This document shows positions 37,201 through 47,900 of a stretch of 64,000 bases of DNA, one piece after another. Both the position numbers and the translations under genes were made by a program. Origin of the DNA: Phialophora verrucosa (taxonomy: Eukaryota; Ascomycota; Eurotiomycetes; Chaetothyriales; Herpotrichiellaceae); contig MSED01000013.1 in assembly GCA_002099365.1 (NCBI GenBank), forward strand, positions 1 through 64,000, read 5' to 3'. Each line of letters opens with the position of its first letter. Within the stretch, counting starts at the first letter, position 1. Below the pieces are notes generated by a model. The model was given only the letters and a program-made list of their open reading frames with translations. It had not been told where the DNA came from and ran no database searches.

Positions 37201-37753
37201 CCTTATTATATTTAATAATAACTTAAAGAGAGAAGGAAACTACTAGCTGTTCCTTATCGCCGACGCTATAACCTAGTCCTACTCGATTATTAATTCCTTA
37301 CTAACCTAAACTTAAAGAGCTATAACTATAATAAACTTCTTTATCGAATAGCTAAGTACTAAAGTCTTTAGTATTGCTCCGCGTAAGGTAAAGCTTATTT
37401 CGAATTAATAAGGCGACACTTATAGCTACGGACTTTAGGTCATTAAGAATAGTATAGCTATTATTAATACGGAGATATACGAATCTCGCCGACTTTAATA
37501 GATGCTTTTAGCCGTTACGGTAGATATTGGAGATCGATATAAGATTATATAGGATATTTATAGGATAGTTAAACGTAAGGTGAAGGCTATAGGGTTATCT
37601 CCGGAACCGAGAGTAAAGAGTTCGAAGGATTTAGAGGAGAGATAGATTGATAACTTTAGGGAGGTAATAAAAAAGCTTACGAAAGGTGGTAAGATTAGTT
37701 CTAGGTAATTACTTAAACGAGGTCGTCAAGAAGCGAGCGATAAGGGAGGGATA
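34241..37753 (+). mobile_element. Inner-array unit F1 (3.5 kb), unidentified coding content
   Basis: Begins TATATCTAGGGCGAAG and ends with a purine-rich AAGGGAGGGA directly before an LTR, a textbook polypurine-tract position. A plus-strand frame across about 35150-36100 is coding-like, with stops almost only TAA, TAG or TGA, and rich in Lys, Leu and Ile. It does not show RT, integrase or gag motifs I recognise. It could be an extra ORF of the parent element or a captured gene. Confidence 0.65.
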
Positions 37754-38050
37754 TAATAAGGCGGTGATGCTTATAGCGCTAATTAGCTATATATATCTAT
37801 ATAATATACAGATAAGTAACCGTACTATTTAATTAGTTAAATCCTTAGCGTAAGGCTATATACCTCCGCTATATATTATAGGTAGAGTAGTTATACGTAT
37901 TTAATATATATATATACTATAGGTAATGAAATATATAATATTATTACTTATAAAGCTGTTTATTACTATATAGTATACCGGGGACGAAGAGGCAGTACCT
38001 ACCGCCGTACAACCCTTTACCTAAAGGCTATAAAGCCTTACCCTAGTTTA
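37754..38050 (+). repeat. LTR 3 of the inner array, between F1 and F2
   Basis: Same about 300-bp LTR; it keeps more CpA/TpG sites in places (GGTGATGC near its start), so it is less RIP-altered than LTR 1. The last two bases of the terminus differ at the F2 join. Confidence 0.8.
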
Positions 38051-41000
38051 ATAGTATATCTAGAGCGAAGAAAAATTAAGGTTAGCGCTAAGACCTTTAG
38101 TGCTATCTTTAATTAGCTATATATATTTATATATTATATAGAGTTTCTAAGAGCGTTATAATTAGTTAGACGTCGATATAGTTAAGAGAGGTATAATATT
38201 AAATACTCTTAATAATAAATTAAGTACTAATTATTAATAAGGGAAATAGAGCGTCTAATAATATTAAATAATAGATATTTCGAGTATATATAATTATAAT
38301 TAAGAGGGGTTAATAAATTAGTATTTATATAATTATTTAATCTTTTAGATCTCTATTCTTAAGCTATTATATAGTAAATATATATTATTTAGTTTAGGGG
38401 TCTTAATAAGTCTAAGAGATAAAAGGGGTAATAAAAATACTTTATTATCTATAAATAGTAATATCTTATTTTATTATATTATTACTTAATACTAGAGGGT
38501 ATTAGTTTATAATATATACTTATCTTTACTCTTTCTCTTTTAATTACTTATAAGTACCTTTCTCCTTAACTTTATATCTTTCTTTCTTAGTATAAACTTT
38601 AATTATTAAATAGTCTTTCTTTATTATTAGTTTAATCTTTTAAATTATTTTAGAATCTCTAGATTAATCTTTAACGCCTTTATAATTATTAGCGTTTTTA
38701 TTAAGTTCGCCTTTTTTCTCTCTCTTTAATATTTTAATTATACTATAAGCTTTATTTAATTATATACTTTATTCTTATTATCTTTTAGATTTATCTTTAT
38801 AGCTTCTTACTAAAAGCCTAAATTAATCTTACTATTAAGATATCTAAAGCTTAGTATTAATTATAACTAAAGCCGCCGGTTATTTAGCTAAATCCTAATT
38901 CTATAGTTCTTATTAGCCGACAATAAAAATACTAAGCTCCTAATATCTATACGGTTAATAACTAACTTATCTTATTAGTATATTACTCTACCCGAACTAA
39001 AGAAATATCTCTTAAAGTTATTATTAAAGCTGTTAATTAGAACGATCCGGACTATATTAATAACTTCTTTAGCTACATCGAAATTAAGTATAAAGAAATA
39101 AGTAACTAGCGTAATACGATAGCCTAAAAGGTTTATAACTTAATAAAGTATTATAAACTTACTAAGACCGAATTTAAGAAGTATTATATATTAGTTTCTA
39201 GAAAAGAAGAGTTTAGTAAGAGATATAATTATTAAGGGGAACTTTAATTAAAACTTCTTTCGGATTATACACGTATAAGTAATATTAAAATATTTATTAG
39301 TAGATATAAAGAAAAGAATATTAAGCTATCCTTAAAGGAAATTATAAAGCTACCTCTCTAGACTTCTATAGAGTTCTTTAACTAACTTATTATTCTATAT
39401 AGCGGAGATACTATTACTTTACTAGATTAGTATTAATATATTTAAAAGTACTTATTATATTTTAATAAAATACCTTTAATAATATTATAAATAGCCTTAT
39501 ATAAGATAATTTATCGATTTATAAGAATTAAGAGGTAGCCGAAATTAAGGCGTTACTTCTTTACTATATTATATTTAACCGCTAGCGATTTATAGATTAT
39601 TATAGATAAAGATACGGTTATTAATAAAACTACTTAAGATAAAGATTAAAGTAATCTTAAATAAGCTCTTATAATTAAGAGATATAAATTAACTAAAGTA
39701 GACGAACTATATTAAGTCGGCGCTTAATCTTTTAACTATATAAACTTAATCGCCTCGAAAGAACATCTAGACGCGAAGATAGCTCTATTTATACCGCTAA
39801 AGTAAATTATTAAGCTTATATTAGGGACTACTAGTTATTAACTTATTATATATAAGAAGACCGATAAGCTTCCTACTTCTATAATCGCGAATCTTTTAGG
39901 ATTAAGTAAGCTTACTACTACCTTAACTAAACGACCGAGTATTTAGCGGAAATAAATTAAGTAAACTAGTTTAGAATCGCCTTAAACTTTAAGTCTTATA
40001 GCGCTAATTTCTATAAAGCTATAGTAAAGTATAGTAACGATTAGATTAAATTTAGCTAAAGTATATTAGAAAGGATTAATTTAGCTTACGAAGCCCGGCG
40101 AACCCTGTCCTATTCTCGAAAGTAAAGAATAGGTAGAGCTAATAAAGAATAACCTTATTAATATCTTAGGGGTATTAAAAAGACCCCGCTTATAAATAAT
40201 AACTCTTAGCCTTAATACTTTAATATCTATATATAAATTATTTATAAAGAAGCTAAAAATCTCTAATATATTCTATAGTATTAAAATTAGTTAGTAGACT
40301 ATAAATTAAGGAATATATATTATAAGTCTTTTTAGTACTATTTCTTCGCTCGAGTTAATTATAGTTAATACTTCTTTAACGCTACTAAATCTAATCTTAA
40401 ATACTTAGCTAGCTATTTAGTTCGCCTAGTTAATAATCTAGCGGTATATTTATTAATAGAACTTTAAGTTATAAAAGTTACTAATAATAAAGGAAGATAT
40501 AATATATTATTATAAATTTAAAGCCGACAAGATAATTAGCGCGCTATCGCTATTTATAAGATATATATCTAAATCTTATATAGCCGTATATCTTTATATA
40601 GCTAAGAAGGGTATTAAATTATACCTTAAAGGTCTAGAACGAATCGCGGTATATTATAAAGATCTAATAAAAGGTCTTAACTAATTAATTAAAAGATAAG
40701 AAAAGGAATAAGGTTAGTAACGCTATTAAATTCTTTCTAGCTACTCTAATTATCGTATAGTTAATATTTTATCTTATAGCTTAAAGATAGCTTACCTTAA
40801 TTCTACTAATTCCGGATAGATTAGTAACTCCTTTATTAAAGTTAGAATTACTTCTCGTTATAAAGAGACTTATATATAGTATAAATATATTATAAGTTCG
40901 GTATTCTAAAGCTAGATTAATTCCTATCTTAAAGCTAAATAAATAGTTAAGTTTAAAGGTTAGGGAGATATAAACGACTATATAAGACGCCTTATTATAT

Positions 41001-41540
41001 TTAATAATAACTTAAAGAGAGAAGGAAATTATTAGCTATTCTTTATTATTAACGCTATAACTTAATCCTACTTAATTATTAATTCTTTACTAACCTAAAC
41101 TTAAGGAGCTATAACTATAATAAACTTCTTTATCGAATAGCTAAATACTAAAGTCTTTAGTATTACTCCTTATAAGGTAAAGCTTATTTTAAATTAATAA
41201 AGCGATACTTACAGCTACGGACTCTAAGTTATTAAGAATACTATAGTTATTATTAATATAGAGATATACGAATCTCAACGCCTTTAATAAATACTTTCGG
41301 CTGTTACTATAAATATTAAATATCAATATAAGGTTATATAGGATATCTATAGGATAGTTAGATATAAGGTAAAGGCTATAAAGTTATCTCCTAAACCGAA
41401 AGTAAAAAGTCTAAAGGGATTAGAAAATAGGTAGATTAATAACTTTAAGAAGGTAATAGAGAAGCTTATAAAAAGTAGTAAGATTAGTTCTAAGAGTGCT
41501 TAAGCGAGGTCGTTAAGAAGCGAGCGATAAGGGAGGGATA
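38051..41540 (+). mobile_element. Inner-array unit F2 (3.5 kb), copy of F1
   Basis: Colinear with F1, from AGTATATCTAGAGCGAAG to AAGGGAGGGA before the final LTR, and more heavily RIP-altered. Its first bases include AGTATA, which is also the last sequence of the gag-pol unit. That suggests F2 once had a gag-pol unit in front of it that was deleted. Confidence 0.65.
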
Positions 41541-41838
41541 TAATAAGGCGGTAATACTTATAGCGCTAATTAACTATATATACTTATATAATATATAGAT
41601 AAGTAACTATACTATCTAATTAGTTAAATCCTTAGCGTAAAGCTATATACCTTCGCTATATATTATAGGTAGAGTAGTTATATATATTTAATATATATAT
41701 ATACTATAGGTAATAAAATATATAATATTATTATTTATAAAGCTGTTTATTACTATATAGTATACCGGGGACGAAGAGGTAGTGCCTACCGCTATATAAC
41801 CCTTTATCTAGAGGCTATAAAGCCTTACCTTAGTTTAT
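41541..41838 (+). repeat. LTR 4, right end of the inner array
   Basis: Final LTR copy, followed by the right TAGTA target duplication and then resumed outer-element sequence. Confidence 0.8.
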
Positions 41839-41843
41839 TAGTA
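41839..41843. repeat. Target-site duplication TAGTA, right copy
   Basis: Matches 18445-18449. The minus-strand outer pol frame continues from here into the segment ending at 18444. Confidence 0.7.
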
Positions 41844-44335
41844 ATTATAGAGGCGGAGTAATAAAAGTATATTAAAAGCCTTCTTTAAGAATATATTATA
41901 AAATTCTTAATACTCTTAAGAGAGTAATCGCTATATAAGCTATTCCTTAATCTCTTCTATTTAAGGGTTTATTTAGTTTTAAATAAGTCTATTAATTTTA
42001 TAAAGGCTTATAGTAAATAAAGTATTTTCCTTCTTCTTTAGGTTTTAGTAGAATTTTACCGCTTTAATTATAGCGATATCTATAGTAACTACGCTCTAGG
42101 GGGATAGCGATACTTTTATATAGTTATCTTCTAATTTAATATAGCTATCCTCCGGCGATACTTTTATATCGCTACCTTCGTCTGGCCTCGCGGTGTAAGT
42201 TAATACTAATTTACGGTGTATAACTTTTAGTTAGTCTAGTAGATCCCGTTTATAGATATAGCTAGTTATAGTCCGTAGAATAGATCTAATAGGTAAACGC
42301 CTAGCTAAAGGAGGTCTAAAGACTAGATCTAGTTTAGGTACTATTTTTAAGTATATATAACTTTAAGGGTATAAATTTCGTTTATTTACCCGGTATTTAT
42401 TCTTATAGGCGAATAATTAGTTCTATTTAATAATATCTTCTTAATATTATTATAAGATTATAGTAACTTAAAGGCTTTAACGAAGTATATAAATCTCCTA
42501 AGTAAATATTAGCTTATCTTAATAGTTTTAAGGCTATAGTAAGCGCTAGTTTTATATATTTAACTATATATTAAAGTAAATAAACTACTTTCTTTCTAGA
42601 ATTAAGTTATAATTCCTTAGATTTAGTATAAATATAGGGAGATTTTATTATCTCCTTCTATTAACTTCTAGATATAGGGTTAAGATCTTAGTAACTAGCT
42701 TTCTAAAGTATTCGTTATACCTCTTTATAAGGTAAGGGGTCTCTAAATAAATAGTAAAAATATTTAAAAATCAGGTTAAGTCGCGCGCGAGCTTAATATT
42801 AATAAAAATAAATCTATTTACTTTTAAGTCGGTTAAGATAAAGGTTTAAACTATATATCTATTAAATAATAATTTATATAGTATAGTAAAGTATTTTTCG
42901 TCTAGTAGCTAACTTAAATTAATAAAAGAGATATTAATATTATACTTCTTTAAGAAGAAGATTTCCTCTAGAGTTATTCTTTTCTCGGTTCTTCCTTTTA
43001 GGCCTCGTTAACCTTAATAGCTTTATTCTCTACCTTTATAAGGTAATCTCGAGAAAGGTATTCTAGTTAGCGATAAATAAAATATATCTTAACACGGCTT
43101 AAGACCTATTTAATAATATTATTATAGGTTAGTCGGTTCTATAGAAGCTAGCTATCTTCTCTATTTAATTCCGGAAATAATATAAGTATAGTGCGTATAT
43201 TTAGAGTAGAAGTAGATATAGCCTTATTAGTCGGTTTATTTCTTAGTATATAGTAAGCCTTATAGCGGGCCTTCTCTTTATTAACTAATTATAATTCTTA
43301 GTTAGTCTATTAATAGATATTAGTAATATCTTAATAAGTTTATAGAGTATAAAAGGTCGGCGTAATTATTACTTATAGAGCTAATATTAATTTATTTTAT
43401 AAGTCGAGACGGAGGTTATTTTTTAGTATATCGCCTTTATTAGCTAGATATAGAAACTTAATATAAAAATCGTTAAATAGTTTTATTACCTTTATATATA
43501 GGGCTTAATACTCTTTTTATATATTCTCGACTTAATAAGGGTTAGTATAAGTTCTTATTAAGAACTCGAGTATATTTATAGTATTAATAAATAAGTCTTT
43601 TTTATTAAGGCTATAGTAGAATTATAGGTAATATTATATATCTTTAGTAGTATAGCTATATAAATATATTATTTTAACTTCTTTAAAGGGGAATTAGGAG
43701 GTATTAGTAAAGAACTTACTAAAAACCTTAAATCTCTATAATTTAAAGGTAAGCTCCTTTTTATCGGAGAGAGGCTTAGGGTCGAAGATATTAATATATT
43801 ATATTAAGGCTAGTCTTAAGGTCGCGCTTTAGTTATATTTAAGGTAGTCGATAATAGCTTATTTCTATATAATTTAATAATTAAAATTTATAATTTATTC
43901 CTTTTATTTAATAATTTAAATCTAGGAATCTTAAATAGTACCTTCCTAGTTTATAATAGTATTTCGGCCTTAGTTAATTACTTCTAGAAGGGTCTATTTA
44001 AGGATAGCTCTAACCTTAGCTACGGTCTTATACCTTAGTAGTTAGTAGAGCTACGAGGCTAATTCGATATTTCTAGCTATATACGATTTATATCGATCTA
44101 TATTAGTAAGTCCGGGTTCGGTATTAAGAGTATTAGGTTTAGTATTCTATTCGGTAATTAATAGGATAGTTTAGTTATCGGCCTTAAGATTATTTAAGTT
44201 AATTAGTTATATTATTATTAGCGGGCTTAGTTAATAATAGTCTAGTTATCGGCTTCGGTTTGTTCTAGTCGGTTCTTATTTAGGTGGGATATTATAATTC
44301 CTTTCTAGAATAGTAATAAGGCGAGTTTAGTTTAA
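41844..44335 (-). pseudogene. Outer Gypsy element: gag and pol 5' part, RIP-killed
   Basis: Internal DNA between the outer 5' LTR and the nested block. Near 41850-42000 the minus-strand reading (AFNILLLRLYNY) leads in frame into the RT start on the other side of the insertion. The remaining 2.3 kb should hold gag and protease by position, but RIP makes motifs hard to see. Confidence 0.7.
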
Positions 44336-44702
44336 TATAACGGTATAGTATATTAACGGATAGAGATAGGGCGAATACTACTTAAAGATATAAATTACTT
44401 AATACTAAGAGACTAAACTAAAGAGAGAGAAAGGGTATAAAAGGCGCGGTACCTATTACTCTAGATGAATACTTCCCTCCGCTAAGGATTTCGGTATATG
44501 TATAAGCCGCTAAGGATTTTAGTTATATATAGCTAATTAGCGTTTAGCTATATAATTATACAGCCTTACTTACCTAATTAGGACAAAGCTTAGCAGGTAC
44601 GCGCTTTACCGGAAATGGTCGCCTGCAGCCTACAGCCTTGTCTTCTATTATATACGGTCGCGTATACTCGGACCTAGTATAGGCCGTAACAATTATAGGC
44701 TG
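44336..44702 (-). repeat. 5' LTR of the outer Gypsy element (main part)
   Basis: Direct repeat of 15101-15475. The last 150 bases keep many CpA and TpG sites (for example GCCTGCAGCCTACAGCC) that are TpA in the left copy, so RIP fades out across this LTR. The final 8 bases of the LTR are displaced to 45025-45032 by a solo-LTR insertion. Confidence 0.83.
44698..44702. repeat. Target-site duplication GGCTG, left copy
   Basis: Exact match to 45020-45024 on the other side of the solo LTR. Confidence 0.8.
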
Positions 44703-45019
44703 TGTTAGCATAAGTCACGTGCTATGACGTAAGCTTATTCTGGAACAGCCTAGAAGCTTCTAGTACACTTAATTTATAATCAAGCTTACTAATTAAGCTT
44801 CTATACCATTCGTTATAGTTCTATAGCTAGCATCCTTTAAACTATATAAGGATACGTCCTCTCCCTCTAGATAGCTATTCCACTAAGTTCTCAATATATT
44901 AAGTTGCTAATATTAAGAGTTATAAAACTCTAAAGCGATTATCCGATCACTAGTTACTTCCGCGATCCCACCAATAAGCTATTACTAACATTATAGCTTG
45001 TTCCCCTGTCCTCCGGACA
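44703..45019 (+). mobile_element. Solo LTR, 317 bp, barely affected by RIP
   Basis: Begins TGTTAG and ends GGACA (TG...CA), flanked by the perfect 5-bp duplication GGCTG. Comparison with the left outer LTR, where GGCCG runs straight into TAATAATA, shows the exact empty site. It contains CTATATAAGGA, a TATA-like box, and still has CpA/TpG sites. The internal region was presumably lost by LTR-LTR recombination. Orientation and superfamily (Copia or Gypsy) cannot be proven from an LTR alone. Confidence 0.82.
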
Positions 45020-45024
45020 GGCTG
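45020..45024. repeat. Target-site duplication GGCTG, right copy
   Basis: Exact match to 44698-44702; the remaining TAATAATA of the outer LTR follows. Confidence 0.8.
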
Positions 45025-45032
45025 TAATAATA

Positions 45033-45887
45033 CTACTATATTAAATAACTAAGATAATTACCTTTATATAAAGGTATATATAATATCTACTTTATTATTA
45101 ACTAACTTCCTTAATTTTAATAATATACTTTATTAGTAAGTTTACTAGCTCTTTACTTTTCTTCTTCTTCTTCTTACCTTTTTATCTTTAAGCTACCTTA
45201 GAACTCCTTACTTCTATTCTCCCGCTACTTTCTCCGCTATTAACTTATCTTTTAATATAGTTAAACTTTTACCTTTATACCTCTTTATTTATTAAATTAA
45301 GAATAAATTAAAATTATAATATCTTAATAGTTATTTTTAATAAGGAAAGATATATTTTTCTTATATTATAATATTAAAGTAACTATTAGAAATAGACTTA
45401 GGTAAATAGATAGAGTATAGCGATTAGATAATAACCGGGGATTAGGTTATTCCTTAACTATCTATCTTAACTAAGTAGACTTAAAGCACGAGAGAGGAGG
45501 AAGAGTCTCTCATACGGTAAGCGTACGGAAGATAAGCTCCTCGCGCCCTTTAGGCTTAACGGGGAGTGTTAGGTCTCTATACGGCGGCGTACTTAGCTGT
45601 TCGTAATAGTAACTTAAGTTTTAAATATTATTATTATTATTATACTTTACTTATCTTATTAAACTATTCCTAATAACTATATAAATAATATAAAAGTACC
45701 TTTATTATTATAGAATAGTATATATTTAGGATTATTAAGACCTACTATTAGTAATTTTAGCTATAGATAGGATATCCTACTACCTCCTCCTATACTATTC
45801 CTCTATACTATTAGGTCTCTTACCCGATTCGGGTAAGAGATCTAAGAGGCCTTATAATAGCGTTAGGTTCTTGATATATACCCGGCG
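45033..45887. other. RIP-type flank with a strong palindrome, no gene
   Basis: Mostly TpA-rich DNA, with a less affected patch at about 45485-45600. A near-perfect palindrome lies at 45816-45840. The RIP boundary is close to 45890, at the end of the next gene. Confidence 0.55.
45816..45840. repeat. 12-bp perfect inverted repeat with 1-bp centre
   Basis: TCTCTTACCCGA (45816-45827) and its exact reverse complement (45829-45840) flank a single T. It lies 50 bp beyond the stop codon of the secreted-protein gene. It might be a cruciform, a site for a dimeric protein or the end of an inverted-repeat element. Confidence 0.6.
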
Positions 45888-47002
45888 TTAGTCCGAGTTA
45901 GGATCAATAAAGCTCCCAGGTCCTAACACAATACTAACCGGTAGATCTGTGTTTGGCCTACATGCCTGCAACGGCACACTCATTTCCACAACTTGTCTGC
46001 TTCCACGACTGATGCCGTAGAGCGTTCCGTTACCTCCCTGCGGTCGAACACTCCTATCCCAGGCGATTCCCTGGCCAGCAATGTCCGGCAGATCTACTGT
46101 TGCCACCCAGATCAAAATACTCCCTGCAGACGGTATTTGCAGGACATAGGCTGCACTCGCATCGTGGCCAGTAATGTACAGCCAACCATCCGGAGCAAAG
46201 CTGCCACCGGAGTTCGACATTGGTGCGAAATTCCTTGACACAAGCTCTTTCGGGAAGATCCAAGATTGGGCAATATACTGAAAGGGGGATTCGGGCCCGG
46301 GAGAAAAGCGTACAAACTGCGTGTTGATGCTTAATCCATAAGGTTCTGTCTGCCCGGGTTGGATCTTGTCATACTAAGAAGATCAAGGGTGTTAGTAGGC
46401 AAAGCTTGACTTACTGTTTCAAGGGAGGTAGCACCTAAGCTAATGGGACAAGCAGGTCGGAGCGACAGCTACTTGTCGTTGAGGAAATACAAACTTACAT
46501 TGGCAAACGCCCCATACCACGTCCCAGTGCTGTCCTGATCTACCCATGTCAAGCTCCCGCGATTGACGCCGAATGAATATGATCTGATGTGTTCCATTGT
46601 CGTCACATTCCACTCTTCGACCGAAGACGTCTCGGGAAAGTTTGGATAATTTGAGTGAGGGGCGTATAGGGTTCCGTTGATGACAACACCGCCGTCAAGG
46701 TGAATGATTGGCCCATTAGCTTCTCCATACCATTGCTGGAGTGCTCTTCCTGTGGTCTTATTGTGCTTGGTGATCGAATAGTTGTCAATGGAGTAGAAGT
46801 GCTCCGCGTCGACGGCAACTCCTTGGTTGGCATCGGTTGCATTGACAGTTCGCACGGTGAGGCTGCTAACTTGCTGCTCAGAGCCTACTGTACCATTTCC
46901 AATGGTCCCATTGAAAGATTGAAGACACTGGGCTTGGGTTTGGTTCTGTCCGAGGACGAATGCTGCGAAGCTCGAGCAAATGACAACAATCGGCACCTTC
47001 AT
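45888..47002 (-). CDS. Secreted protein of unknown function, propeller-like repeats
   Basis: Exons 47002-46499 and 46373-45888, joined in frame across a 125-bp intron (branch-like CTAAC), give 329 aa. The N-terminus MKVPIVVICSSFAAFVLGQ is a clear signal peptide, and many NxS/T sites point to a secreted glycoprotein. Landmarks include GVAVDAEHFYSIDN, GSLTWVDQ, YDKIQPGQTEPYG and SGGSFAPDGWLYITGHD. Short repeated strand patterns (xGxLYxxGHD, GQGIAWDR, LYGISR) are what a beta-propeller would show, but I cannot name a family. The final codons reach the RIP edge and the TAA stop could come from a CAA. It is intact otherwise. Confidence 0.72.
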
Positions 47003-47900
47003 GTTCGAGAACTGACCCCAAAAGGTTCTGAGATACTACTATGAAGCCATGTTCCGGTTGCTAATCAGCTACTTTAAGTGTCTCCCACGGATTCCTCCAC
47101 GCCGACGTCGGCGTTCCCTGTGCAGATACTCATTTGTCACTTATGAACATTTCTTGGCACTCCAATCATGCTCGGTCCGTCATATGAGGCTAGTCCGCGG
47201 AGAGCGTATCAGAACGCTTCGAATCACCACGAGACATCGAATACTGCAAACTTCAATTGCTCCTACGACGATCGCCGGCAATTCTCAACAAGCAAGCTAA
47301 CTCGGAAACAAGTTCTATGTTAAGCGGCAAACACGCCGTCCCAGAGAATCATCGAGCCAGTCACAGCGATTTCTGTCCGCATATGGGCCCCATATCTACG
47401 GTATTCAATCTGAGAATGTTACTCACTGCGCGCTGCACCGACCGCATCCAACGGGGACCGCAGTTGCAGTGCGAGAAGACGCCCTTTGACAAATTATGCC
47501 CACTTTAGATGAAGTAGACTCACGAGCTTGCGCACCACCGTACTCGCGGTTCTCAGTGACAGGGCCCGCATCTAGAATGTCGTTTCTCGGAATATCTTGA
47601 GGTTCAGGGTCCCCCGAACTTTACCTTGAGAAACACTATTCTAGGGCTGCAGAGTGAGTCTTTTGCAAATGTGTGCCTAAAAACGCCGAGTACACTAGGT
47701 GATGAGATTGGAATCCTATTTCACAAATCCTTAATATGAAATTTCGGGTCAAGCGTAAGATCAAAGCTAGCTTCAGCCCCAAATTCGCAAAGCATCAAGC
47801 AAATTCCTCTTGACACCAACCCATGCTATTACCAGCGCACCCATGATGACTAGGCACCTTTCGCTCATAGACGCCGACGATGACAAAACCTCCTATCTCT
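47003..47900. other. Intergenic region without recognisable gene
   Basis: Normal base composition and several short frames on both strands, none with family similarity or convincing splice structure. It includes the upstream region of the secreted-protein gene and the 3' flank of the flavodoxin-domain gene. Confidence 0.5.

Larger units (their letters stand above)
18450..41838 (+). mobile_element. Nested head-to-tail array of a second Gypsy family (23.4 kb)
   Basis: The block reads LTR, gag-pol unit E1, LTR, gag-pol unit E2, 3.5-kb unit F1, LTR, 3.5-kb unit F2, LTR, all on the plus strand. LTRs are about 300 bp at 18450, 26348, 37754 and 41541. E1 and E2 are full-length copies of each other, as are F1 and F2. 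The E2/F1 join is the only one without an LTR. The whole block is flanked by TAGTA and lies in the outer element's reverse transcriptase. All copies are RIP-mutated. Confidence 0.82.
15101..45032 (-). mobile_element. Outer Ty3/Gypsy LTR retrotransposon, split by a nested insertion
   Basis: Two direct repeats of about 375 bp (15101-15475 and 44336-44702 continued at 45025-45032) bound the element. Read on the minus strand, the internal DNA shows Gypsy pol in order, with interruptions mainly TAA/TAG of the kind RIP makes from CAA/CAG. Reverse transcriptase is recognisable at about 18440-17600 (FIKKPKGRLKF, YRKLN, LPLIDKTLARL). The integrase core is near 16620-16500 (VINRLRKQAYFI). Upstream gag-pol DNA lies at 41844-44335. 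A purine-rich tract beside the left LTR, in element orientation, fits a polypurine tract. The element is dead from RIP. Target duplication is unclear: only TACT is shared by the two flanks. Confidence 0.85.

Noticed and set aside
34241..37753. Unit F as a telomere-linked RecQ helicase or tyrosine-recombinase (DUF3435) element
   Set aside because: Subtelomeric location suggested both, but I saw no helicase motifs and no convincing R-H-R-Y recombinase pattern in the decayed frames.
18450..41838. Short tandem patterns (ATATAT, TAATAA) as satellites or an origin
   Set aside because: They are the expected by-product of RIP on coding retrotransposon DNA; no regular period was seen.
47049..47508. 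Two overlapping plus-strand frames near the secreted-protein gene
   Set aside because: Arg/Ser-rich shadow-like compositions without signal peptide, domain or splice support.
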